From Quillaja saponaria (Eukaryota; Streptophyta; Magnoliopsida; Fabales; Quillajaceae), in the NCBI GenBank assembly GCA_029379385.1, contig CM055605.1:12435001-12499000 (forward strand): a stretch of 64,000 bases of DNA, in the 5' to 3' direction. Shown here piece by piece: positions 1 through 11,439 of this stretch (position 1 is the first letter of the stretch; every line of letters starts with the position of its first letter). The position numbers were made by a program, and so were the translations under genes. Below the pieces are notes generated by a model that was not told where the DNA came from, ran no database searches, and saw only the letters and a program-made list of their open reading frames with translations.

Positions 1-3000
1 CGAGGCTTTTTTGTTTCAGGATCCTAGAGTTTTAATGTGTCCATAAAAATAAGATATAAAAAGTCAAATATACTCAAAATTAATCTGTAATTACTTGTAT
101 ATTTTCACCTTAACATAAGTCTATTAACATACAGATTACTCTCAAAGCATCCTATTGAGAAATTATAGGCAGGGATTGCTCGGCCTACAGTTTAAACATG
201 TATTCATCGAAATCAGGATCTACAGATTCAATCCTGTGGTCATCGGGATCCGATATGAAAGCTCCAACATTATTGCCTACAGCTTTGTAGTTACTCAAAC
301 ATTATCACCTTAAAATTAGTCAATTAAACAAATCCCTGTCAGAGCAGGCTGTTTAGGTATTATTGCAGGGACTGCATGGCATGTTTTTCTGCACTTACAG
401 CTGACCTTAAGTGATCTTGCATGCGGAAAGAAAAGACCAGGGTGGGGAGGAGATTGGTCCCTAATATATCACTATGTTAAATAGCTTGCTATTCATAAAG
501 AATAGTGTTTTTTTTTTTTTTCTCTTCATTTTTCATTTATAAGAGATATCTGTGAATAGTTGCAAGAGCACAATGCAGTTAAAGATCTATAGGTAACTCA
601 AGAAAAAAAAACAATGCTCGAATTATGGAGGTTTAGGAGTAAACCAATACCTCCTTTATAATGCCACACTTGGAAAACACCTCCACCACCTGCAATGTCT
701 TACCATTTTATTCTTTAGCTCAGAAAAAGAAACTGTCACACAGGATGAAAAAATAACCATCACTTACTTCATCTGTAGTAACATCATCAGGCAACCCAGT
801 GACATAAACATGTGTATTCACTTTCAATTCAAACCAACTATCAGGGGGTTTATTAGCTTCCTGCAATAGTATATAATAACAACGAAGTAAAGCCAAAAAT
901 TCATCATTGTTTTACTTAGATTATACATGAATACCTTTATGTTGTAATAAGCAAATGAAAAGAACTGGCAAGGGAAAAACAATAGTGTTATAAACTTAGC
1001 AACCAGTTAAAAGGGTAAAAACCTTCTTCTCAGCTTGTTCGTCAGAAACCTTTCTCTTTCTATCATTCTTTGCTTCGGCTGTCTCACTGCTATCATTTAC
1101 TTCTTCATTTTCAGACATGGCAGAAACATTTGAAGCTAACTTATCATTTGAAGCTAACATATCTTCTGTCTCTGCAGAGGCCTCAGTAACATTTAAAGTC
1201 GGAAATAATTCCTCTTCTTCCTGGAAGGTCATTTCTTCTACCCCATATGGATCATCCTTGATGGATGTGCTCTCCTATTAAACATTAAATATGTCAACAG
1301 AGATTTTTAATGGCTGAACAAGACATAATGAGACTACAGGAATCCAAATCAAAATTAGAAAGTGAAAGCCAAGTTAGTTAAAATCATAGGCATCCTCAAG
1401 GAGCTAGGGCCCCCTCCCCACCTCAGGCACAAACGGAATATAATGCCCAAGCCTGACAGAACCAAAGACAAATTCTCAAATTAAAGTATTATTAGTTTAT
1501 TACATATAAGTCTATAGAATATATATATATATATATCTTATTTCTTTTACTTAATACTCATCTACTCCTTAAAGGAAGTCTTTCTTTCTAATTTGGTCTG
1601 TTTCAAAATGCATGACCAGTCAAAGCAATAATTTTCAGGTAGCTATTGAGTTGGTGATGTACTGATGTGCATCCAAGAGGGTGCTTGGGATTCTTATATA
1701 GAAATGTCCAGGAGCAAGGTTGGCCCACCAAGCTCAAAACAAAAGAAGAAAGAAAAAGGAGGGAAATAAAAAAAATGGTCACGATCAACTTCCACACACC
1801 AATAGTTTTGCAACTCAATGAGCACATGTCAGATCCACAAAGGTTTTGATTAGAAAAATCGAAGCATGGCACTTTTATCCCATTTCAGGTGATTTCTAAG
1901 GGATTCTAATCAAGATCTCTTGTAAGATCTGCATAAGCCAGATCTCCAATGATTTCACACTTTAACTTTCAGTACATGTCCAGCAGCCAAAAAAAAAAAA
2001 AAAACTCAAGAGGCCCAAATTTGTCATATAGCCGACCCTAAAGGTTTTGATTGCTATGGGTATCACTATTGGATAGATGCAAATGGAGAAAAATGATTCA
2101 TATAGCTGACTCCAATTAGTTTGGGATTTAAGGCTTAGTAGAGTTAATTGAGTTGAGTATAGAAGCGCACAGCAACCATGCTTGTTGCACCCCGAAAGCT
2201 GAAGCGCGGTAGAAAAGCACCTGGTTATCTGGCCCCACCTAACACTGCCAGAATCACCGACGGTAAATAATTATTTGTACTTTTAACTTCACTTGTCAAA
2301 AGCATACACTACCATTCTATACATACCCAAACACACAACATATTCACTACTAGGTTTACATAATTATTTTATTAAAATAAAAGGAGGGAAAAAAATTTGT
2401 ACACAAATTGAGTACAAAACACCTCAGTCCTCACCAAAAGACAGTACACATCAAAAACTACAAATTATGGACAGTAGTCATGATAAACAATTTAACATAA
2501 TTATAGATGGTAGTCATGAGAGCCATAAAGTTGATGTAAATGGTACCAATGATGGATCGGCCATGTAACCTGTTGCTACAGAAGACACGCGACAGAATGC
2601 AAATGCACTAGCAAAGAAGTTGGGTTTTGGTCTAGCTAGGTCTGGAAAAAGAACTGCTGTCTATTATGTTTTCTGTGGAGGAAGATTATGATGCACTCAA
2701 AGATGAAAAGATGAGGCCTCTGGTCCCAATTGATTACTCAGCCGGGGAGCTGGAGGCTGTTCAACCTGCTGTATCTGTGGCAACATCACCAAATTTGGCT
2801 GCAGCTGCAGAATTTGCTAAGCATATGTCCACTGTCAGCCCCAAGGAAGAGAAGCTGGATGCAAATAAGGATAGGACAGAGGATTATAAGTTCTAAAGAG
2901 AAGTCAAACCAGCGGGATAGGGACAGGAGTGATGAAGATGATATTCACAGCAATGAGATAAATTGAGCTGCCTATGACAAGCATGAGCTCCAGGAGAGAC

Positions 3001-5189
3001 TGAGACCATGGGTTTTAAAGAAGATGGACTTCTTAGGGGAAGAATAAACCATGTTGGTAGATTACATTGTCTAAAGTACACAAGAACATGAAAAGGTATC
3101 CCAGATGTTGGAGCTGCTTCAGTCCATTTTAGATGATGAAGCTGAAATGTTTGTCCTCAAGATGTGGATGACGCTAATATTTGAAAAAGAGAAGGTAGAG
3201 ACAGGCCTGGCTCTAAAGATTAAAATCATGATGTTAATGATTTTGGTGATTGCTTGTTTGTCTCTTCTGGAATGACATTCTCTTTACCTCCTAGGCATCT
3301 GTTTCCATTTCTTTATCCATAATTGTAGAACAGGGGGCAAGGCATATATTTTGGTCAAAGCTTTGATCACAATGTTCAGTTTGTTTTGTTTAAAAAATAA
3401 ATAAACTACTGTGAAGGCTACAAGCATAGAAATGGAGAGCAAATTGAAGAAATGACCTTCAATCATGATATTCGTATGCAAACCTGAGCTTAAGGTAAAA
3501 TTATGATCTCAGCTTTCACAATATGTGTGTATAATATATACACACATTCTAAGCTTATATCATAATCCAATATGAAACTGACTATATAATGATCCAATCC
3601 AAATGAAATTAATTTGAAGAGCACTAAAGTCACATCCACCCTGTACCTTGTCAGTTCTCGATGCAATTGCTTGGATAACACCAAAAACTCAGAGGAAATA
3701 TATAGGAGATTGGAGAAGACAGAGGCTTTGTTTGATTGTTTCTAATGAATTCAGATAGGAACAGCCTCCAGCATAATAAACAATGCTGAGGCATAGTTGC
3801 TTTGACTGAATACATTTGGATAAAAATAGAACTAGGAGTGCCTTTGCAATTATTCAATTATACTTGCCTTAGTATAAAAAGACATCAAACAATGGGTATA
3901 CTACTCAGATCAATTCATTGATTTCGATTCTGAATGTATGCAAAATTCTGAAGTTGATAAAACCTAAATGATTTTGGCTTTTACTTTATCTTTTGTTCGA
4001 TAATAAGAAGTAAAGTGATTTCTTGCAGAAGCCAAACCCATTATTCATGTAACTGTAAAGCATAACATGAATAGAAGGATCACCGAGAAAACAAGTTGAT
4101 GCACGAACCTGAGGAACCCAAGCTCTAAGTGCCCGATCCCACTTGTAAGTAGTCCCGTCATCATCAGTGAATTCCTCCTCACCCTCTGGTGGTGTTGAAG
4201 GTCTATCAGAATTACCTTCTCCAAAGTCACCACCAACATTGCTGGAAAGAGTACCATGTCCCAACCCTTCTACCTGTTCCTCTGCCTCCTTAATCTCATT
4301 CTGCCATCTCGCAAATTCATCATCATTATCATGGACAGACACTGCAGAATAATCACGTTTGAAGACTTATAATTGAAAATACAGAGAAGTACTAGAAGTA
4401 TTTGAAGAAAAACTCCACCTGCAGCTGAATCATTGACTCCCTGCTGATCAATTCCTGTCATCAATTCAGGAACTGAGGAAAACGGTTGCCATTCACTTCT
4501 TCCTTCAGACCAGACAAGTGTACTCTCGGAAAGGTACCCATTTAAATAATGATCTGTCCAAGCAAAGTAAATACGCTTATACCAATTAAACATGATACAC
4601 ATAGAACAATTATCCTGAAAATCAGAAACGGTGCTAATCATTTTATGGTAGAAATGAAATTCAAGAAAGCATAATAAGGCAACAGCGACAACAAAGATAC
4701 AAATTGCAAACAAAATAGACAGACAATTTCAAGAAATAAAACCAGGAGACCCATCTCACAAAAGAAATGCAGTTACTCACCACGTATCTCCGAAGTCACA
4801 TACGGGCCAATTAGTTGCTGTTCCCCGCCAAGAATATACCATCCCACCTCACTAACCATGTCAGAGTTCAAAACAGAATTTTTTTCTTCACCTTACAAAA
4901 GAGAAAATATCATCTTTTTTAACAAGGAAAAGAAAAGTAGAAAACCCAATCAACCCAGAATGTGCTTCATGCCAAGAAATCAGCTAACAGAGATCGTAGT
5001 ACATATTGACTTATTAGATGCTTCAAAAATTGTATTTGGTTAATAAATAAGAAATAACCTAATTAGCATCTTACAGTGCCATCCCCAATATTATTATGAT
5101 TCCAAAAGAAAATAAATTCTTTAGCACCCACCAGTATGTTGCTGTTGCTGGTAACTGTTGCGGCTCTGGTAGCCGTTTTGGGAGGACAT
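1..5189 (-). CDS. Tat-SF1/CUS2-type splicing factor (ELF9-like), 5' part of gene, partial
   Basis: Eight exons can be joined in phase with GT-AG introns: 5189-5128, 4851-4781, 4553-4419, 4341-4109, 1274-1023, 860-768, 689-651 and 23 to the window edge, giving about 302 residues. The start is the ATG at 5189, which opens a short Gln/Asn-rich leader. Residues 24-75 look GYF-like (WYILGGEQQLIGPY, then LVWSEGRSEWQPFSS). An acidic linker follows with EEEFTDDDGTTYKWDRALRAWVPQ, then EEMTFQEEEELFPTL, then the RRM1 start VNTHVYVTGLPDDVTTDE and VVEVFSKCGIIKE. The last visible exon reads DPETKKPR. This order is that of plant HIV Tat-specific factor 1 homologues, U2 snRNP-associated nuclear splicing proteins; Arabidopsis ELF9 is the named plant member. 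The rest of RRM1 and RRM2 lie outside the window. Intron 4 (4108-1275) is unusually large and carries a foreign retrocopy. No stop or frameshift is seen in any exon, so the gene looks functional. Confidence 0.9.
2020..2160 (+). repeat. Possible non-LTR element 3' tail fragments
   Basis: Two copies of a motif like TCATATAGC(C/T)GAC(C/T)C(C/T)AA lie near 2026 and 2098. The second is followed by TTTGGGATTTAAGGCTTAGT. This resembles the conserved 3' tail of some plant RTE-type LINEs or their non-autonomous partners. Only the tail is seen and no reverse transcriptase is nearby, so the assignment is tentative. It lies inside intron 4 of the Tat-SF1-like gene. Confidence 0.3.
2467..3225 (+). pseudogene. 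Retrocopy of an RBM25-like PWI-domain splicing factor, decayed
   Basis: Conceptual translation across three frames gives, in order: MDSSHDKQFNIIIDGSHESH; QNANALAKKLGFGLARSGKR; MRPLVPIDYSAGELEAVQPA followed by LAAAAEFAKHMSTVSPKEEK; NQRDRDRSDEDD; and a PWI domain (AAYDKHELQERLRPW, LVDYIV, VSQMLELLQSILDDEAEMFV, MLW-like core, VETGLALK). This matches the C-terminal half of plant RBM25-type proteins, which act in U1/exon-junction-linked splicing. It has an in-frame stop at 2566, a frameshift near 2660, another near 2890 and stops in the PWI region. No intron-like gap is seen over about 750 bp, which suggests a processed, 5'-truncated copy; I see no clear poly(A) or target duplication. It lies inside intron 4 of the Tat-SF1-like gene, antisense to it. 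Confidence 0.8.
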
Positions 5190-5278
5190 GGTTCAGGCTG
5201 TCTCAGACGCTCAGTACTCCCGGTTAAGAGACTTCTAGAGATGGACCGAAGAGGAGCGTGATGAAATAGAAATTGAAA
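5190..5278 (-). promoter_or_regulatory. 5' flank / probable 5'UTR of the Tat-SF1-like gene
   Basis: This short stretch lies between the ATG at 5189 and the inverted-repeat element beginning near 5279. It should hold the 5'UTR, but no clear TATA box is visible, and much of the upstream promoter must lie in transposon-derived sequence. This is inference from position only. Confidence 0.35.
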
Positions 5279-7136
5279 GGCTCAATTACAATTTTGGTCA
5301 TACTAAATTAAATTTGAGTTCATTCGTGTCCTTATTGTTTTAATGGCTACAACTGGATATTCAGGTTTTAATTTGATGTAATTGGCTTCCTTTGTCCTGT
5401 CCTAAGATGAGTATAAACCGACAATAACAGGCAACCGACCCGAGAGAACTGAGAATCGATCATCCGAATTATTTGCAGGTTGCTGTTGGTTTGATTGGCC
5501 CGTCGTATGAATTGTTTTATTATTTTTATTTTTCATGTCCAACTTGTACTACTGCCCACTATCAACGTAGTAGGATTTGATTTGGGCTTCATTGGCTATA
5601 AATTTGTTGTATTTATTATTGGTTTTTCCTCATCTAAAAAATTATGTTGTGCACGGGCCTAAAAGTAAAACAAACAATTGAAATTTTTTAAAGTTTGGAT
5701 TTAATTTGATAGTGGACTTTAATTTGGGCTTCACATAAAACAATACTAATTAGTCAAAGATCAAACCGAAGAAACCTATCAAGCTTCGGCTTCGGTTTTA
5801 CTCATTTGAAAATCAACAAAGTTGGTTATGTCATTCGGTTGGGTTGCAAGTGTAACCGGCAAAGTCGGTTCGTTTAGGGAGCCGGCCCAAAATTGACTTA
5901 CCCGAATCGATACTCAATCCTACTCCTATTAAATGTAGGTTAAATTAATGTTAGTATCGGTGACATGACTAACAAAATATGAGATTAAAAAAACATGTGG
6001 CATTAATGGCCTATAAAAAATAGTCACATGACATAAAAATTAAATAAAAAATCTAATATATTTTATTTTAAAAAGTAATCTTGAAAATAATAATTATTAA
6101 AATAAAATAACAAAGTAATTTTTTTTTCTTTCTTTTCTTCACCACTGCAACAACTCCTCCGTGAACCACCGTACATACACTCCTCCATAATCACGAGACC
6201 TACACTCCTATATACACACTATCCATCAAAGAATGACGGAAATAAGACACAAAATGTCTAATCCTACTCTAAGATGTTAAATGCAAGATTGTAATTAACA
6301 TTTATGTGCTAAAAAATTCATATCACCAGAAGATTATTATTCTCACCAAAGGGCTTCTCCACGTTGCTTTCCCTATTAATTTTTTTATATTTTTTCTCAA
6401 TTAGTTTTGGTAGTTGCTAACTTCAATAAATCAGCACATAGACATCAAAAACTTCCTAGATTTGGCCAAAAACCTCATCACCTATAGAATTCCTATATCA
6501 AGTATAAATCTATTGATGTTCGTTTTATAAACAAGATAAAGCCATGAACAAGAATAGATCAAGGTCTCAGTAATCAAAGATTTGAAAAAGGAGAAAGCTC
6601 TATTTGACCCCAACTAAGCTTTATCCCTTAGATTCATCCTCCACATCCAAAATTGTCAATTTCAAGATTGGTAGCATAGAGATATAGGGATTGTATAGCT
6701 AAGCTATTTGATTATTGAGTTTTGAGCAAGTGAAAGTTGATGGAAGTTGAGAAAATAGAGGAAATTTTGAATGAAAGCAAATTGCAGAGTTTGGGTTAGG
6801 GAAGAATGAGAGTGGCAGCGAGGAAGAGAGTTTTTTTAAAATTTTTTTTTAAATATAAATTTTTTTTTCTTTACTTCAAAAAGAATTATGTTTTTTTAAT
6901 TTAATTTTTATATGCCATGTGAATTTTTTTTTATTGGTCATTTACGCCACATGTGTTTTCCATCTTATAATTCGTTAGCCATGTCATTGGCTTAAACATT
7001 AATTTGAACGATACTTGATGGATGAGACTTAATTGCATCAAATTAAATCTAGAAGGACCCAATTACAGCAGTTGAAACTATAAAGACGAGAGTGAACTCA
7101 AATTTAATTTACAGGGTCTAAAATTATAGTTAAGCC
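5279..7136. mobile_element. Non-autonomous element with long terminal inverted repeats
   Basis: The left arm (5279-5402 plus 5934-6060) is the imperfect reverse complement of the right arm (about 6900-7136). Shared blocks include GGCT(C/T)AA(T/C)TA, AAATTAAATTTGAGTTCA, TTTAATTTGATG, and, further in, AAATTAATG, TGACATG(A/G)CTAAC and ACATGTGGC. The arms are about 240 bp once an internal insertion at 5403-5922 is removed. The core is AT-rich with no transposase. Long TIRs suggest a Mutator-like or MITE family; I could not define a clean target duplication. Confidence 0.65.
5403..5922. mobile_element. hAT-like MITE nested in the left arm of the TIR element
   Basis: This block of about 520 bp interrupts the left inverted-repeat arm; removing it restores alignment with the intact right arm. 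Its ends read TAAGATGAGTAT on the left and, on the opposite strand, TAGGATTGAGTAT on the right, an imperfect terminal inverted repeat. The interior carries subterminal ACCGAC/GTCGGTT motifs common in plant hAT elements. There is no ORF. The flanking 8-mers match only partly, so the superfamily call rests mainly on the termini. Confidence 0.5.
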
Positions 7137-7949
7137 AAAAAAAATTACACTATCATCCTTGGAGGTTTAGTAAAATTACACTTACGCCCAAAAATTGTGG
7201 CAATTGACACTTCATTCCCTCTAATTCTTTAAACTAAAGAAATCTTATAATTTATTGATGGAATATGCTTTATTCATTTTTTTTAAATCAAATTTTAAAA
7301 TATGCAACTAAAAAAAAAGGTGATAAAATTTACATATTATATCTAAAATAATATTAAGGCAATGAAAGTTTAATTTTTTACAACTTAGCTCACCTCATTT
7401 TATATTTCCTATAAATCATGGAATTTTCTAAAATATTTTTAATCAAAATATAATAATTTTTTATTTTTCAAAATATGAAAAAAAGTTTTGCAACACTTTT
7501 TGGATAATAAGAAAATCATCACAACTTCTCAATCAATCACGATATTCACCTAAACAACATTAATTCTTTTTTTGTTCAATCTTTGTTATGAATCACATAC
7601 AACTAAAATGGATAAAAAAAATTCAACTAACAAAAGAAATTGATGAGGAGAATTAATAATTATTTTTCAAAATCTCAAAATCAAAATCTCCTAAATTTCA
7701 TATTGCTTCTTGGTTGTTGTCGTAATTTATTTTGAAAATTTAAATATTTTTTGATATTTATATATCATCAATGTAACAAAAACTTTGTGCAAAGTTAAGA
7801 AACAAAAACTTATAAATGGAATGAATGAGTGAGCAAGTGAGGGAGAGAGAAAAACACAAAGAAGGCCAACAAATTAACTAAGTTTTTAAAAAAAAGATTG
7901 AGACATTAATATGGTAATAGGAAGAACAATCTCATGGATGCCCTACACT
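7137..7949. other. AT-rich intergenic sequence, no gene seen
   Basis: I see no coding signature. The first 80 bp contain two phrases of the type AAATTACACT(A/T)(T/A)C with GGAGGTTTAGTAAAATTACA, which are common at the edges of plant repeats, so this may be further transposon debris. Confidence 0.4.
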
Positions 7950-8505
7950 TAGGGCTGAAATTCGAATTGAATAGTTTAAGAGTATTGTTATGTAGACTAT
8001 AAATATTGTTAGGTGCACTACAAATGCACTAAAAGACAAAAACAAAAGCACTTATTCTATTTTTGTCCACTTATCAACATTGGGTAGTTCACATAGCACT
8101 ACCTTAGTTTAAAATAGTGCACTATTCGAATTAGGATTCAAATTCCTATTTCGAATAGTAATTCGATCATAAACTAAAATTCGAGTTCGAATTCAAATTC
8201 AAATTCAATTTTGAATATTCGGATTTGAATTCGAATTCAGATAAAATTTTAAATTTGAACTCTCGAATTCGAATTTTTTAAGGTATTTTGGTAATAAAAA
8301 AAATTTTAAAATATTTTTTATTTAAAATTTTTAATAAAAAAATGTATTATTTTGAATAATTTGAATTTGAATCTGAATCTAAAATTGAATTATTTTTTCG
8401 AATATCGAATCAAATAATACATTATCCGAATTCAAATTCAAATTTGAATTTTTTAATTTGAACTTGAATCTTGATTTGAATAATCCGATTCAAATTCCAC
8501 CCCTA
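7950..8505. mobile_element. GAATTC-rich hAT MITE with 8-bp target duplication
   Basis: The left end TAGGGCTGAAATTCGAA pairs with the right end, which reads TAGGGGTGGAATTTGAA on the opposite strand. The element is flanked by CCTACACT (7942-7949) and CCTACACC (8506-8513), an 8-bp target duplication with one mismatch. TAGGG(G)TG termini and 8-bp duplications are hallmarks of hAT elements. The interior from 8105 is a dense patchwork of GAATT/TTCGAA hexamers, many self-complementary. No coding capacity is present. Confidence 0.75.
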
Positions 8506-9760
8506 CCTACACCTCCACTTCCCCTACTTTGAGATTTGGTTTAGTTTACCTACTTTTGAAAACACATCTTGTCCATACATGCATTTTGTTGTAGTGAATT
8601 TTCAAATTTTGGTACTACTTTGACTCAGGTTTTTGGTACCCTCTAAAAATAGGTTTTTTGGGTTTGCTAACAAGTTTATCAATTAGCATTAGCAAAACAA
8701 AATAAAAATAGGAATTTTGGAGCTTCAACTTTTCATAACCTTGCATTAATGTTTTTCAATGTGTGCATTTTAAAGTTCAAATCATTTCCAATCAAAAGTT
8801 ATCTACCGTTAGCCATGTTTTCAATGAGTATATAACATTTCATTTATCTTACTTTGTTTCTTTTAGCTAGATCTAGATTAAATATAAGAAATCGATTGGA
8901 TGAGTAGTAGTTATCTTAGAAGAATTAGATGTTGCCACTAGTACAATATTACATTTTAATAGATAGTAACTATGTTTTATTGGTTCAAAATACTTAATTA
9001 AATTACTGTACCATTTTAGAATATATTTTTGAAGGTTCCATGATGCACTAGATTTTTATGGCTCAACTTTGGTTTTGTTTTGTTATCCAAATATAAAAAC
9101 TCAAGTTATGAAAACTAAAGGTTCTTCACTTTTTATTCATTTTGTTATACCACATTTCCTATCTTTCACTTGAATAATACCTTACATTATATTAGTCTCG
9201 ATGTTATTAGTATAAAATGCTTCTGTACTTAAAGTTGTTAGTCAATGTGAAGTACACAGTATTCTGCAACCCTATATGTTTGCAATTTTCCACTCCTAAA
9301 TTCACTTGCTTCTTGATTCAATTTTATCAATGAAGGAAGATAGAAAGTGAAATCAATAACTTAAAATTGAATATATTGTTGTAATACTATCATATTTAAT
9401 GTCGTTATATGTGCATCTTTTGTGAGAGGGGAAAAAGGGAATTAGTACATGTGCTCTTTGCTGGAGTATATATTTAACCAATCAAGTATCCTAATTTAAT
9501 GGATTTTGGCTTATGTTTTTCCATCTAGTAAAATATAAGGGTCAATGTTCCTTCAATTACTCAAATCCTAAAAACATTGATAGGTAAACATTTTTTTAGT
9601 TACCCATACTCATAATTAATTATGTTTGGTTATTTTCTAATTTCAATAAGATCCTTTCCTATAAACTTTTTAATAAAAACTATTTCAATTTTAGACTATG
9701 TGAATTAATAATTTGGGATTGAAATTATATGTGCATGTGTTTACATTTTTGGATGTGCAG
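8506..9760. other. AT-rich sequence upstream of a transposase relic, no gene seen
   Basis: No ORF or recognisable repeat. It may be the 5' region of the En/Spm-type relic that starts at 9761, since an AG acceptor (GATGTGCAG) directly precedes that ATG. Confidence 0.35.
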
Positions 9761-11340
9761 ATGAGGACCAATGGTCGCTTTATGAGTGGGTTTAAACGAC
9801 CAAGTACTAGTTCTGTACCATAGAGAACCCAGGGGATAGGATCATCCATCACTGATATGCCCATTCTATCTCCTTCTCCTTCTAAGTCACTTCTTCAACT
9901 TCCATCATCTTCTTTGTCCTCATCTCATCTTTCTTAGTCTATTGGCTAAAGGAAGGCTCATCTGTTCGACTCAGTTAAGGATTGGTGGATGCTTATTGCC
10001 ATCGAACCCCAGAGATACATTGTAAGTTTAAAATTCAACTAAAAATATATAGTACTTTTATTTTTAATATGTTTATAATATTATTGTATTTTACTATTTA
10101 TTTAGCCAGAAATTCTTGTAGAGAGCATAATGAGACACATATTGGATCAGTGGATCTAGTACCTCCAAGCCCTCATGTTCACTACCATGACTACCCTGTC
10201 AATCTGCAAGAGTCATTGTTTAATGCATTTAAGGCGAGTTCTTTTAAGTTTATTATTTTTTAAGTATCAAGTAAATATATATATTATATATGTATACGAA
10301 ACTAACTTAATTGTATCTTTTTTTTCTTTTGCTGCAAAGATATAGGTTCGATGAAAGGTTTGATAGGAGCTTCGTCCGTGCCATTCGGGAGATCACATGC
10401 TCGAAACGTTACTGGAAGGCTACACACATTCCGAAAGAACGTGAAGGCAAAGACGGGTAAGGATTGCCTTACTGACTAAAAATGGTATTGGCCTGAGCTC
10501 ATAGATAGTAGAGTTTGGGACTCCCTATGCGATGTGTGGCAAGGTGAACAGTGGTAGAGATAGTTTACAGTTGTTGCATGGAATCGTGCATCAAGCGTGA
10601 GACTAGTGTCTATTCTGGCTGCTCATGTACATTTGCTGGCCATAAATAAATTATGGTAGTATTTATTTGCTATTTCAGATGAATATTCTGATAACTAATG
10701 TTGTTTATTCATTTAACATACAAATTATTTTAAGTGTTTAACTTGTAGGAAAATGAGTTGTAAGCGCCTAGTCTTCTTTAAGAAACTTTTTGATCATATG
10801 CACAAGAGGAAGAATTAAGAGTATGTGAGCTCGCATTCACAACAGATCAGCGTAAGTTCTAAATGAATTAAATAAAATATTTATTTCTCTTTTAATTAAT
10901 TATGTTATCTAATATTTTTGTTTCAATCTCTTAGGAGACATATGGTGACAAGGTCACTATGAAATATGGAGATGACACTTCTACCCAACCACTCATCGAT
11001 CTTGATAAGGGTTTGGATGTTGCTGGACCGCCCAAGAAGGTAGAGTGTATGGCTTTGGGTAAACCCTAGATCCATATGCTAGCAGCATGTCGCGTGACCA
11101 ACACACTTTCTTTTCCTCATCTCTTCCTCTGATGGAGGAGATGCCCCAAATCATCCAGGAGGAGATAAAGTCTTGTTTACTTAGCGAACGTATTGCTTCT
11201 TGGGTTACCTCCCAAGTGTCAAAGAGTCAGAGCTAGCAGATGATGTATATTGATGAAGCTTTCCAAGGAGTGATGGACTTTTTGAGAGGATTCTCCGATT
11301 TGTCCCTTATTGGATCGCTAGCTATAACATCAAAGATACA
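9761..11340 (+). pseudogene. En/Spm-type (Transposase_24) plant transposase, decayed
   Basis: After a Ser/Pro-rich N-terminus beginning at the ATG at 9761 (MRTNGRFMSGFKRPSTSS, then SPSPSKSLLQLPSSSLSSS), fragments in order read RFDERFDRSFVRAIREITCS (10347 on), WPELIDSRVWDSLCDVWQGE (10490 on), KKLFDHMHKRKN, EYVSSHSQQIS, then ETYGDKVTMKYGDD and AGPPKKVECMALG with DPYASS (10935-11090). The pattern ELF-RTH-RK, FV-RSQ, ETY, DPYASS is typical of the plant Ptta/En/Spm transposase family. The fragments are separated by intron-like AT-rich gaps with plausible AG acceptors. At least four in-frame stops and frameshifts show it is dead. Confidence 0.75.
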
Positions 11341-11439
11341 TTGACATGTATGTATCCTTGTTTTTTTTGTTAACACTTCTAGATATTTTAATAACAAAAT
11401 CATCATAGACATTCAATTTTGATACAAAAGGGCTGTAAA

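Noticed and set aside
175..300. Minus-strand open stretch NNVGAFISDPDDHRIESVDP ending in a stop, resembling an exon
   Set aside because: It lies within the intron between exons at 651-689 and 1-23 of the Tat-SF1-like gene. Those exons join in phase without it and read a continuous RRM.
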